Shown in pieces: positions 8,257-16,587 of a stretch of 56,206 bases of DNA (position 1 is its first letter; each line of letters opens with the position of its first letter). A model generated the notes under the pieces. That model was not told the DNA's origin, did not search any database, and saw nothing but the letters and a program-made list of their open reading frames with translations. The translations under genes and the position numbers were made by a program. Source of the stretch: Anaerococcus sp. mt242 (GTDB lineage Bacteria > Bacillota > Clostridia > Tissierellales > Peptoniphilaceae); assembly GCF_016798225.1 (NCBI RefSeq), contig NZ_JAEUYX010000010.1, positions 1 to 56,206 on the forward strand. Reading direction: 5' to 3'.

Positions 8257-10026
8257 TTATCCAAATAATTCTTCGTTGTTACTATTATATAGATTGTAGT
8301 AAATTCCTTTTTTATCTAAAAGTTCTTTGTGATTTCCACGTTCAACTATACCATCATAGGTTAAAACTAAAATCTCATCTGCATTTATTATAGTAGATAG
8401 TCTGTGAGCAATAGTAATTGTTGTTCTTCCCTTTGATAAAGTTTCAAGAGATTTTTGGACAATTGCCTCACTCTTGTTATCTAGTGCACTTGTTGCCTCA
8501 TCCAAGATAAGAATTGGTGGGTTTTTTAAAAATACTCTGGCTATGGAAATTCTTTGTTTTTGTCCACCTGATAATTTTACACCACGTTCACCGATATGAG
8601 TATCCATTCCCATTGGCAAGTCTTTTATAAATTCAGTTGCTCCAGCTAGGACGGCTGCTCTTTCAATATCTTCATCTGTAGCATCATCCTTACCATAGCG
8701 GATATTTTCTTTTACTGTTCCACTAAATAAATAAACATCTTGTTGGACAATACCTATATTATCACGCAGTGAATCCAAAGTAAGATCTCTTATATCAAGC
8801 CCATCAATTTTAATAGATCCTTTTGAAATATCATAAAATCTAGGAATTAGTTTTGATATTGTAGTTTTACCAGCACCTGATGGTCCAACGAGAGCAATAT
8901 TTTCTCCAACATCTACATTAAAGTTAATATCATCCAGAACATAAGGCTCATCTTCACTTGTTTCTGGATATTTGAAATATACGTGATCAAAGTTGATTTC
9001 GCCTTTTACATTAGTAAGTTCCCTTGCGCTTTCATCATCAAATATGAAATTATCCATCTCCATTACTTCTGTAAATCTTTCTATACCAGTAGTACCTGCT
9101 TGGAAAACATCAGTAAAGTTAATAAGTCTTTCAATGGTTGTAACAAGCATATTTAAATACATGGTAAATGCAATCAAATCACCAGGACTAATTTGTCCGT
9201 TAATTACGAAAAATCCACCTACAAAAATCAAAATTGCATACATAAGTCCAGCAAAGGCCTCATTTATCATGAAAAAACCTGCCATACCAAAATATCTATC
9301 TTTTTTGATATCTACGAACTTGTCATTATTTGTTTGGAATTTAGACTTTTCTATATCTTCATTTGCAAAAGATTTTACAACAGAAATACCTAGGAGTGTA
9401 TCTTCAACTCCAGAGTTAATATCCCCAATTTGTCTTTTTACTTCCATAGTGGCTTGTCTAAATTGCTTTCTTTTTTTGCTAGAAACTACAAACATGATTG
9501 GAATGATAATATATATTATTAAAGATAGTTTCCAATTTATAGTAAGTAAAACTACAAATGATAAGATTAATTTTATTGCTCCTACTAAGAATTCTTCAGG
9601 AACATGGTGGGAAAACTCTGTAATATCAAATAAATCTGTCGTAATCCTACTCATTAAAGCTCCGATACGAGCATCGTTAAAAAATTCCGTGTCCATAGTT
9701 AATAAGTGATTAAATACATCTGCCCTCATGTCACGTTCAATTTTTGCACCCATGATATGACCAAGAGATTGCATAAAATATCTAGCAGCTACTTCAATTA
9801 ATTTTGTAACTGTGTATACAATTCCTACTTTTACAACGCGGCTTGCATCCAGTAAACCTAATTGCGCCCAATCTGTAAGATTTGATAGAAGTATTGGTAA
9901 TACCAATTGAGAAACAGTGGTTAGTGCTGATGCAAACAGGTCAGCAAAAAGTATTTTTTTATATGGATTATAGTAAGGTAAGAATTTCTTGATTAAATGC
10001 TTATTACTATAAGTTTTTTTCTGCAT
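8257..10026 (-). CDS. ABC exporter half-transporter (membrane domain fused to ATPase)
   Basis: The 589-residue type-IV ABC exporter has a six-helix membrane domain over about residues 1-320 and an ATPase domain from about 345 onwards. The latter has Walker A GPSGAGKT, signature LSGGQKQR, Walker B LILDEATSALD and the switch His in IAHRLST. Such proteins work as dimers and expel lipids, peptides or drugs. Only one half is encoded here, so I infer a homodimer. A GGAGG site precedes the ATG. It is divergent from the wall-anchored phosphatase gene and shares a 186-bp AT-rich promoter region with it. Substrate unknown. Confidence 0.9.
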   Translation of the reverse strand: MQKKTYSNKHLIKKFLPYYNPYKKILFADLFASALTTVSQLVLPILLSNLTDWAQLGLLDASRVVKVGIVYTVTKLIEVAARYFMQSLGHIMGAKIERDMRADVFNHLLTMDTEFFNDARIGALMSRITTDLFDITEFSHHVPEEFLVGAIKLILSFVVLLTINWKLSLIIYIIIPIMFVVSSKKRKQFRQATMEVKRQIGDINSGVEDTLLGISVVKSFANEDIEKSKFQTNNDKFVDIKKDRYFGMAGFFMINEAFAGLMYAILIFVGGFFVINGQISPGDLIAFTMYLNMLVTTIERLINFTDVFQAGTTGIERFTEVMEMDNFIFDDESARELTNVKGEINFDHVYFKYPETSEDEPYVLDDINFNVDVGENIALVGPSGAGKTTISKLIPRFYDISKGSIKIDGLDIRDLTLDSLRDNIGIVQQDVYLFSGTVKENIRYGKDDATDEDIERAAVLAGATEFIKDLPMGMDTHIGERGVKLSGGQKQRISIARVFLKNPPILILDEATSALDNKSEAIVQKSLETLSKGRTTITIAHRLSTIINADEILVLTYDGIVERGNHKELLDKKGIYYNLYNSNNEELFG

Positions 10027-10212
10027 AAGTCCTCCTTATAAATTTTACATAATATTATTACTGTACTCTATTTTACCAGAGTTTAATTGATAATGATAAT
10101 TTATATTAATTAAAATTATAATACAAAAATTTTACATAAAATTTACAATATTATGTAAATAATCTAACAATCATTATATATAATAGCCTTGAAAAATTTT
10201 ATGGAGGTTCAT
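10027..10212. promoter_or_regulatory. Divergent promoter region with Fur-box-like and inverted-repeat sequences
   Basis: This AT-rich spacer separates the ABC exporter (minus) and phosphatase (plus) genes. A TATAAT at 10179-10184 fits the -10 of the phosphatase gene, but no good -35 is present. The inverted repeat ATTTACA-6 nt-TGTAAAT is at 10141-10160. GATAATGATAAT and following bases at 10089-10107 match the 19-bp Fur consensus at 15 positions. AT-richness makes such a match weak evidence. Confidence 0.45.
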
Positions 10213-12501
10213 ATGAAAAAATATAACAAATTAGTCTTAGCCCTAGCTATTGCCAGTGCAAGTAGCGCAATCTTCCCTGTACAAAATACATATGCAGCAG
10301 AAGATACAGCAGTAGTAGAATACGAAAGCACTACTGAACAAAGTGATGAAAGTCTAAATGACCTTCTAACAGAAGAAGCAGATTTAGAGTCTACTACATA
10401 TTCATCAGATAGTCATTTCAACTTTACAGATGATGAAGTTACATTTCCAAAAAACGAAGCAAATGTAAGAAAATCTGACGGAACAAACAAATTTAACAGA
10501 GCTACTGAAACTGAAAGAGAAACTTTTGGTGAAGACAAAAATGTAACAAATATTGATGAGAATGTTGCTAAAAAGTTAGAAGAAACTAATGGCGAATACG
10601 GTAAAAAAGATGGAGAATATGCTAACCACAATCTAAAAGCAATAACTACTCCAATCAAAAATATCGTAGTAAACAATGGTAAAAACGAAAATGAATTAGC
10701 AATTACTTGGTTTGCTAAGGGTGATGTTACAGATTCAAGACTAGTTTTTGATGGAAAAGAATATGAACCTGTTAGAGCTAGAAAAACTGGCGATGTAAAT
10801 GATTACAGCACATACACAGCTATCGTAAACATTACTCCAGGAAAATCTTACACCTACTATGTAAAATCAGGATCATATAAATCTGATAACTACACTGTAA
10901 AAACAAAAGCACTAGGTGAAAATAACGAATTTAAAGTTGGATACTTTGGAGACCCACAAATGGGATCTGGAGACAGCGTTTGGGATTCTAAAGGTCTATA
11001 CAAAAATACACAAGCAAAAGTTGATCAAGATAAAGTAGACTTTGCAAAATCATTAAAAAAAGCTCGTGAACTTGACCCACACTTCTATCTTTCAATGGGA
11101 GATAACGTAGAAATTGTAAACTACGAAGGTGAATATGATTACTTCTTAGATAATGATTTATTCAAAGACAGCGTATTTTCAACTGTAGTTGGTAACCACG
11201 AAACTTACGTAGACGCTTCAAACGGTAGCCAAAGAAATACAGTTTTCTCTGATCATTTTTACCTACCTAACGAATCAAAATTAGGCTCTATCTCAAAAAT
11301 TAATGAAGATGGTACAGCTTACTACATCCCAGGAGATTACTACTATTCTTATGGTGATACACTTTTCTTAAACATCAACTCAAATGTAAATGACTCTAAA
11401 GAACATGAAGCATTTATCAAAGATGCAATAGCAAAAGCTACTAAAGAACGTGGTAAAAATTTCTCATGGAAAGTAGTATCATTCCACCACGCTCCATACT
11501 CAACTGCAACTCACACATCTGATACAGATATTCTTGAAAGAAGACATGAATTAGTAAGAATATTTAATGAAAATGGTATCGACCTTGTATTAAACGGCCA
11601 TGACCACATTTATACAAGAACTGGCCAAATGATAGCAGGTGAACAAGTCTTAAGCTTTGAAGATGCTTATGGTACAGATCCAAAAAATGAAAATGCTGGC
11701 ATCAAAGATGGATTCACAAAAACTTACAACAATAGAGTTTATAAAGACAATAAAGTTGTAGTTGATGGTATAAAACTAGATTATAACCAAAAAGAAGTAA
11801 CAAACCCACGTGGAACACTTTTCTTAACAATGTCTACATCAGCAGGATCAAAATTCTACAACCCAATTGGAGAAGACCAATGGTTTGTAAATAGAAGTTT
11901 AGATGATAGAAGCCAATTATTCTCATCTCTAACATTCTCCAAAAATATATTTAATATTAAAACTATGAACCCATATGGCGAAATCGTAGACTTCTATACA
12001 ATTAACAAAACAGATGACTTTATTAATAACCCAGGTGTGAATAAAGATCTTTCAAAATCAAAACTAGAAGCATTAGTAAAAGAAGCTAAAAATAATAAAC
12101 CAGTAAATAAAGAAGAAAATGTAGAACTTTATAATTTAGCAATCGAAAGAGCTGAAGAAGTATTAAACGCAACTTTCACATCTGAAGAAGAAGTAGATGC
12201 TGCTGTAGAAGTACTTAACACAAGACTTTCAAATGTAGAATTCCTTGCTGAAAATAAAGATGATAAAAAAACAGATGATAAAAAAACAGATGATAAAAAA
12301 ACAGATGATAAAAAACCTGCTAAACAAGTAAAAGGTGAAAAAGCTCCAAAAGCAGCTAAGCTAGCTAAAAAAGAAAATAAAGCTGACAAAAAAGAAGCTA
12401 AAAAATCTGACAATCCAAAAACAGGTGTAGCTACTCTAACTGGCGTTTATGCAACATTGTCAGTTGCAGCAGCTGGCCTATTTGTTACAAAAAGAAAATA
12501 A
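10213..12501 (+). CDS. Secreted, cell-wall-anchored metallophosphatase (purple-acid-phosphatase type)
   Basis: The 762-residue surface protein starts with a signal peptide (MKKYNKLVLALAIASAS, cleavage probably after YAA). An Fn3-like N-terminal domain of purple acid phosphatases follows (about 145-235), then a calcineurin-like phosphoesterase domain with metal motifs GDPQ (D247), MGDN, GNHE, HHAP and GHDH up to about residue 465. After a helical linker come four Asp-Lys-Lys-Thr-type repeats and a sorting signal NPKTG, a hydrophobic stretch and KRK. The protein should be fixed to peptidoglycan by a sortase and release phosphate outside the cell. I chose the ATG at 10213 because GGAGG sits just upstream; the TTG 24 nt earlier would precede that site. 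It is monocistronic, with a strong terminator. Confidence 0.88.
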   Translation: MKKYNKLVLALAIASASSAIFPVQNTYAAEDTAVVEYESTTEQSDESLNDLLTEEADLESTTYSSDSHFNFTDDEVTFPKNEANVRKSDGTNKFNRATETERETFGEDKNVTNIDENVAKKLEETNGEYGKKDGEYANHNLKAITTPIKNIVVNNGKNENELAITWFAKGDVTDSRLVFDGKEYEPVRARKTGDVNDYSTYTAIVNITPGKSYTYYVKSGSYKSDNYTVKTKALGENNEFKVGYFGDPQMGSGDSVWDSKGLYKNTQAKVDQDKVDFAKSLKKARELDPHFYLSMGDNVEIVNYEGEYDYFLDNDLFKDSVFSTVVGNHETYVDASNGSQRNTVFSDHFYLPNESKLGSISKINEDGTAYYIPGDYYYSYGDTLFLNINSNVNDSKEHEAFIKDAIAKATKERGKNFSWKVVSFHHAPYSTATHTSDTDILERRHELVRIFNENGIDLVLNGHDHIYTRTGQMIAGEQVLSFEDAYGTDPKNENAGIKDGFTKTYNNRVYKDNKVVVDGIKLDYNQKEVTNPRGTLFLTMSTSAGSKFYNPIGEDQWFVNRSLDDRSQLFSSLTFSKNIFNIKTMNPYGEIVDFYTINKTDDFINNPGVNKDLSKSKLEALVKEAKNNKPVNKEENVELYNLAIERAEEVLNATFTSEEEVDAAVEVLNTRLSNVEFLAENKDDKKTDDKKTDDKKTDDKKPAKQVKGEKAPKAAKLAKKENKADKKEAKKSDNPKTGVATLTGVYATLSVAAAGLFVTKRK
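12259..12316 (+). repeat. 15-bp tandem repeat with A7 tracts inside the phosphatase gene
   Basis: About four copies of a 15-bp unit (GATGATAAAAAAACA) encode the repeated peptide DDKKT. Three copies carry an unbroken run of seven A (12265-12271, 12280-12286, 12295-12301), and the last has six. Slippage in these runs would shift the frame before the wall-anchor signal. Confidence 0.9.
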
Positions 12502-12520
12502 TATTTCAAAATATAAATAA

Positions 12521-12549
12521 AAAATACGAGTAATTATTACTCGTATTTT
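12521..12549. terminator. Bidirectional terminator between the phosphatase gene and brnQ
   Basis: Almost perfect palindrome with arms AAAATACGAGTAAT and ATTACTCGTATTTT around a single central base. T-runs follow on both strands, so it can stop both convergent genes. Confidence 0.92.
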
Positions 12550-12594
12550 TTTATTTCTAGTATTTACTTATTCTTTTTTAATTTATTCTTTTAC

Positions 12595-13929
12595 TTATCT
12601 TGCTAGTTGAGTTTCTCCAGAATGCTCAAACAATTTTGAAACTAGGCTAGTAACTACTAATACTACAAGAGTTGGCAGTAACCAAGATAACCCTTCTTCA
12701 TACAATGGTAAAGACTCAAAAGTACTTGTAAGAACTCCAAGATTAATATTAAATGTTTTACTTAATACCTCTACAAATGGTAGGACTACTGAAACAACAG
12801 CAGCTGACACATAAGCAAGTTTTGAATAATTGATAAGATCATGGCTTATCCCCATAACTATAAGCACTAAAGCTACTGGATATATTATTTGCAAAAGAGG
12901 TACTGAAAATTCTAATAACTTATTTAGACCAAAGTTTGCCATTATAAATGAGAATAGTGTCCATATAAATACCCAACTTTTATATGACAATTTGTGGTTA
13001 AATAAGCTCTCAAAGTATTCTCCACCACTTGTTATAAGCCCAACACAAGTCGTAAGACATGCTAGGGTAAAAATAGATGCAAGTAGTACTAGTCCAAAGT
13101 CTCCTAAGACAAATTTAACTGATTCAGTAAGCACTTGCGCCCCATTTTCTAGACCTGCAAATCTATTAGATCCTATCCTACCTATAGTTGCAAGCATTGC
13201 ATATACTACAAACAGAACTGATCCATCAAGTAATCCTGCCTTAACCCCATATTTTGTAACTTCCTTTTCATCTGTAACACCAAATCTTCTAATAGCTTGG
13301 GCTATTACAAATCCAAAATTTAGAGCAGCAACTGCATCCATTGTATCATAACCTGCCAAAAATCCTTTTGTCACTGGACCTGTTGCATAGTCTCCAGTAG
13401 GAAAACCAACACTCCTATCCATAGTTACAACTCTTATAAACATTATTGCTATAAGTACTAATAGAGTTGGTGTAAGGTATTTTCCTACTCTTTTTACAAG
13501 TTTATTTGGCTTTAAACATATAAAAAGTGCTACTATAAAAAATACTAAAGTATATATAAATCTAGCTAAAGATAGATTAAATGTTTGAGGTATATAAGGA
13601 GCTATTGCCATTTCAAAAGGAACTGATCCAGCTCTTGGTATCCCAAGTCCTGGACCTATGGATAAGTATATTGCAGTTGTAAATACAACTGAAAATACTG
13701 GTCCAACCCTATTTGCAAGATTTGTTAAACCATTTGTTTTTCCTACTACTATGGATCCTAAGACTGGAAATAAAACTGCGGTAACGCTAAAAGCTAGTAG
13801 TGAAATATATGTAGCAGAACCTGCTTGGTTACCTAGTAGCGGTGGGAAAATTAAGTTTCCAGCTCCAAAAAATAAACCAAATAGCATTATGCTAACTTGT
13901 AAAAACTGACTTCTTGATAATTTTTTCAT
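12595..13929 (-). CDS. brnQ: Branched-chain amino acid:cation symporter
   Basis: The 444-residue LIVCS-family carrier has about twelve hydrophobic segments and the family-typical opening FGLFFGAGNLIFPPLLG, followed by GIPRAGSVPFE. It imports isoleucine, leucine and valine with Na+ or H+. A GTG 24 nt upstream opens the frame earlier, but the ATG at 13929 is chosen because GGGAGG sits 5 nt before it. The gene lies alone behind a T-box leader with an AUC (Ile) specifier. Transcription should therefore rise when tRNA-Ile is uncharged, which fits the transport function. Confidence 0.95.
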   Translation of the reverse strand: MKKLSRSQFLQVSIMLFGLFFGAGNLIFPPLLGNQAGSATYISLLAFSVTAVLFPVLGSIVVGKTNGLTNLANRVGPVFSVVFTTAIYLSIGPGLGIPRAGSVPFEMAIAPYIPQTFNLSLARFIYTLVFFIVALFICLKPNKLVKRVGKYLTPTLLVLIAIMFIRVVTMDRSVGFPTGDYATGPVTKGFLAGYDTMDAVAALNFGFVIAQAIRRFGVTDEKEVTKYGVKAGLLDGSVLFVVYAMLATIGRIGSNRFAGLENGAQVLTESVKFVLGDFGLVLLASIFTLACLTTCVGLITSGGEYFESLFNHKLSYKSWVFIWTLFSFIMANFGLNKLLEFSVPLLQIIYPVALVLIVMGISHDLINYSKLAYVSAAVVSVVLPFVEVLSKTFNINLGVLTSTFESLPLYEEGLSWLLPTLVVLVVTSLVSKLFEHSGETQLAR

Positions 13930-13967
13930 TATTTCCTCCCAAAAATTTTTCACAATATTTATCCATT

Positions 13968-14239
13968 AAAAAAGTCCCTTGTCTAAAATAGACAAAGGAC
14001 GAAAATTTCCGCGTTACCACCTTTATTCTTATTGAAAAATAAGCAACTCAAGCATCTAGCAATGCCGGGTTTTGATAACGCCAACCATGGCGACATATCT
14101 TACTGTCTTCAGATATGCAAAAGAAAAATGATTTTCGAACTCATTTCTAAGGATGGATCTTACCAAACTCCAACTCTCTGTGCTTATAGATAAGCCTACT
14201 CTTTTTTTCGTAATTTTTATTAAATAAATAATTATTGTT
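13968..14239 (-). promoter_or_regulatory. T-box leader of brnQ, Ile specifier (AUC)
   Basis: The T-box core is the reverse complement of 14009-14021 (GGTGGTAACGCGG). An intrinsic terminator follows: arms 13974-13985 and 13989-14000, with a run of six T. Stem I shows the distal GGAG...GGTAAGATCC region and a specifier loop that aligns with B. subtilis glyQS (GAAA-codon-A). By that alignment the codon is ATC at 14130-14132, an isoleucine codon. Uncharged tRNA-Ile should stabilise the antiterminator and let brnQ be transcribed. Confidence 0.93.
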
Positions 14240-14245
14240 AAGATA

Positions 14246-14274
14246 ATTATAGGTTAATTAAATTTACTTGTTAA
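14246..14274 (-). promoter_or_regulatory. Promoter of the brnQ T-box transcript
   Basis: TTAACA (14269-14274) and TATAAT (14246-14251) are 17 bp apart on the minus strand, placing the start near 14239, directly upstream of stem I. The remaining spacer to the aldo-keto reductase stop (14275-14360) shows no clear terminator. Confidence 0.8.
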
Positions 14275-14360
14275 ATATTTTATTATAAAAATGTATTTTT
14301 TTGAAAGTTTATTTAATTAGTACTTTAAATATTAATGATTTCTAATTGTAGATAATAAAT

Positions 14361-15197
14361 TTACATATTAGAAGCTTTTTCTAACCATTCCTTATCTTCT
14401 GGATTAGCTGAGTATCTTTCCTTTTTATCTAGGCTTGCTAGAGAATTCATATCATCTTTTGTAAGATTAAAATCAAATAAATCGATATTTTCATAAATTC
14501 TTTTTTCATGGGAAGACTTAACTAGGATCATAACTCCTCTTTCGATATTCCATTTTAAGGCGATTTGCGCAGGAGTCTTACCATATTTTTTTCCTATATC
14601 TTCTAGGACACCTTCTTTAAGAAGATTTGATTTTCCTTGAGCAAGTGGTCCCCAAGCTTGATGGAGGATTTTGTTTTCTTTTAAAAACTCATGTGTGTCT
14701 TTATCTTGTAAGTGCAAGTGACTTTCTAATTGGTCAATAACTGGTAATGTTCCTTCTTTTAACAGTTCTGACATTTGATTAATAGAAAAGTTGCAAACAC
14801 CAATACTTTTTATAATTCCTTGGTCCTTATAATCGTTAAAAACTTTCCAAGCTTCTTTGAAATTATCTCCATACCAGTGTAAAAGTGCTACATCTAAGTA
14901 ATCTACACCTAAATCCTTTAAAGATCCTTCGATAGATTCTTTTGTTTTATCAGCTGAATAGGCATTTGGCCATACCTTTGTAGCTATTTGATAATCTTCG
15001 CGATTTTTACCATAGGATTTTAAATATTTTCCTAAAATATGTTCATTTTCATAAAATTTTGCTGTATCAAAATATGTGTAACCAGCCTTTAGAGCAGTTT
15101 CTATAGCAAGGTCCATATCTTTTTCTTCAATAATTTTATAAGTACCAAATCCTATTGCAGGTACTTTTGTGCCGTCATTTAATGTAAAATAATCCAT
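14361..15197 (-). CDS. Aldo/keto reductase
   Basis: The 278-residue NADPH-dependent TIM-barrel reductase belongs to the AKR5-like group of bacterial reductases. The catalytic tetrad is visible: Asp and Tyr in FDTAKFYEN, Lys in ATKVWP, His in ALLHWYG. The C-terminal NADPH-binding segment (ILVKSSHEKRIYEN) corresponds to the family's Lys/Ser/Arg phosphate clamp. The GTG at 15206 lies within the Shine-Dalgarno region, so I prefer the ATG at 15197, 8 nt after AAAGGAG. It is divergent from an SDR gene with only 51 bp between them. Substrate unknown; detoxification of reactive carbonyls is a reasonable guess. Confidence 0.88.
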   Translation of the reverse strand: MDYFTLNDGTKVPAIGFGTYKIIEEKDMDLAIETALKAGYTYFDTAKFYENEHILGKYLKSYGKNREDYQIATKVWPNAYSADKTKESIEGSLKDLGVDYLDVALLHWYGDNFKEAWKVFNDYKDQGIIKSIGVCNFSINQMSELLKEGTLPVIDQLESHLHLQDKDTHEFLKENKILHQAWGPLAQGKSNLLKEGVLEDIGKKYGKTPAQIALKWNIERGVMILVKSSHEKRIYENIDLFDFNLTKDDMNSLASLDKKERYSANPEDKEWLEKASNM

Positions 15198-15211
15198 AAT
15201 ATTCACTCCTT

Positions 15212-15242
15212 TTGATAATTATATACCCGATTATGTTATAAT
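15212..15242 (+). promoter_or_regulatory. Extended -10 promoter of the SDR gene, giving a probable leaderless mRNA
   Basis: TGTTATAAT (15234-15242) is an extended -10 element, with a TTGATA -35-like box at 15212-15217. The spacer of 19 bp is long, as extended -10 promoters tolerate. The -10 ends only six bases before the ATG, so transcription should start at or next to the initiation codon. Confidence 0.7.
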
Positions 15243-15248
15243 TTTATT

Positions 15249-15977
15249 ATGAAAACAGTTTTAATAACCGGTTCTTCTAGGGGCATAGGCGCTGCCATTG
15301 CTAGAAGACTAAATAATGAATACAAAGTAATAATTAATTACCACAAAAGTAAAGATAAAGCCATGGAGCTTTTGGATAAGCTAAGAGAGACAAATCCAAA
15401 TGTTATCGCCATCAAGGCTGATGTTTCTGATGAAAATGAAGTTGAAAATATGTTTGCTATTGCTGAAAAAAATTTTGGACATGTTGATATATTGATAAAT
15501 AACGCTGGTATCTCTCATTTTTCCCTTATCCAAGACATTGACTTTGATACTTGGAAAAATGTTATAAATACAAATCTTAATTCAGTTTTTTTAAATAGTA
15601 AGCGTGCCATTCCAAATATGATTTCAAATCAGTATGGAGTCATAATAAATATGAGCTCAATTTGGGGAGATTTTGGAGCTAGCATGGAGGCCCTTTATTC
15701 TACCAGCAAGGGTGGGATAAATACTTTTACAAAGGCTATGGCAAAAGAACTTGCCCCTTCTGGCATCAGAGTAAATGCAATAGCCCCGGGTATTGTTGAT
15801 ACGGATTTGATGAGAAATGATTTTTCTAAATCAGAACTTGAAGAACTAAAAAAAGAAGTTGCTGTAAATAGATTTGCAAAACCTGAAGAAATTGCTGGTC
15901 TTGTAAGATATTTAATATCGGATGAAGCATCCTATATTACAGGTGATATTATCCATATAAACGGCGGTTTTTATTGA
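15249..15977 (+). CDS. Short-chain dehydrogenase/reductase (FabG-like)
   Basis: The 242-residue classical SDR has cofactor motif TGSSRGIG at 7-14, NNAG in the central sheet, and the catalytic Ser (INMSSIWG), Tyr and Lys (YSTSKGG). The C-terminal ITGDIIHINGGF matches FabG-type 3-oxoacyl-ACP reductases and related sugar or alcohol dehydrogenases. No other fatty-acid synthesis genes are nearby, so I do not assign FabG. No Shine-Dalgarno sequence precedes the ATG, consistent with a leaderless transcript. A basic residue (Arg10) after the first Gly suggests NADPH preference. Confidence 0.88.
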   Translation: MKTVLITGSSRGIGAAIARRLNNEYKVIINYHKSKDKAMELLDKLRETNPNVIAIKADVSDENEVENMFAIAEKNFGHVDILINNAGISHFSLIQDIDFDTWKNVINTNLNSVFLNSKRAIPNMISNQYGVIINMSSIWGDFGASMEALYSTSKGGINTFTKAMAKELAPSGIRVNAIAPGIVDTDLMRNDFSKSELEELKKEVAVNRFAKPEEIAGLVRYLISDEASYITGDIIHINGGFY

Positions 15978-15984
15978 AAAATAA

Positions 15985-16020
15985 AAGTCTCATAAGCTAA
16001 AACAATAGCTTATGAGACTT
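15985..16020 (-). terminator. Terminator of the yaaA-sbcDC-addBA operon
   Basis: Perfect 15-bp stem (AAGTCTCATAAGCTA / TAGCTTATGAGACTT) with a 6-nt loop. The T-run (TTTTATTTTT) follows only on the minus strand, so it serves the repair operon. It may act more weakly on the convergent SDR transcript, whose stop codon is 8 bp away. Confidence 0.9.
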
Positions 16021-16034
16021 AAATCAATATTAAA

Positions 16035-16580
16035 TTATATTATTGGTACACAAAGCTCGCATAAGTGATTATCAACCAAACCTTTCTTATACCTTTCTAT
16101 AATAGGCCTTTTATAATCCTGAGAGTATCCTTTCTGTATCAATACTTTATGATAATTTATCCAGATACTTTGTATACTCTCTTGGGTATGTGAAATTAAA
16201 AATACTAGATACTTGCCACCTCTAATTTTTCTAGAACAAATTTCTTCTTTTATGTCGTTTTCTATAAAATCATCTTTAAAAATCACTCCTACATCATATC
16301 TGCACTCACTTGGACTAACTAGTTCTGGGTTATCTAAAGCTATAGAAAGTATAGTTGTGTCTTTATCAAATCCAATATTATTCCTTAACCAACTTTTAAA
16401 TCTTTCCATTAATATTTTATTTTCTGGTCCATATTCACCTACTCTTCTCATATATATAAATTCTGAGTCAGGGATATTTTCTAATTTACATTTTAAATAA
16501 AAATTCAATTTATATTCTCCAATATTTGTTAGTACATCGATGTCTAAAGAAATTGTATATCGATTTAAAATGGATTTCAA
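16035..16580 (-). CDS. GyrI-like effector-binding domain protein, stand-alone
   Basis: The 181-residue protein resembles the GyrI/SbmC or AraC effector-binding fold. IYMRRVGEYG and a later YDVGVIF correspond to the first repeat, and IRGGKYLVFLISHT with SIQSIWINYHKVLIQKGY to the second. No helix-turn-helix is attached, so it is not itself a classical regulator. Such domains bind small molecules or hydrolyse cyclopropanoid compounds, and E. coli GyrI protects gyrase. It is the last gene of the DNA-repair operon, 7 bp after addA, which makes a link to DNA damage or gyrase stress plausible. The reading frame begins with TTG and has no strong ribosome-binding site, so the start is uncertain. Confidence 0.7.
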   Translation of the reverse strand: MKSILNRYTISLDIDVLTNIGEYKLNFYLKCKLENIPDSEFIYMRRVGEYGPENKILMERFKSWLRNNIGFDKDTTILSIALDNPELVSPSECRYDVGVIFKDDFIENDIKEEICSRKIRGGKYLVFLISHTQESIQSIWINYHKVLIQKGYSQDYKRPIIERYKKGLVDNHLCELCVPII

Positions 16581-16587
16581 ATGAATT

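Noticed and set aside
8993-9709. Long plus-strand open frame opposite the ABC exporter gene
   Set aside because: It is antisense to a protein with all ABC-exporter motifs, has no family resemblance, and reflects codon bias of the real gene.
10189-10212. Upstream TTG start of the surface phosphatase
   Set aside because: It would put the GGAGG site inside the coding region and add residues before a normal signal peptide.
13930-13953. Upstream GTG start of brnQ
   Set aside because: The GGGAGG ribosome-binding site lies between this codon and the ATG, so the ATG is the start.
15978-16020. Hairpin as a dedicated terminator of the SDR gene
   Set aside because: The T-run is on the minus-strand side only; the plus-strand exit is A-rich.
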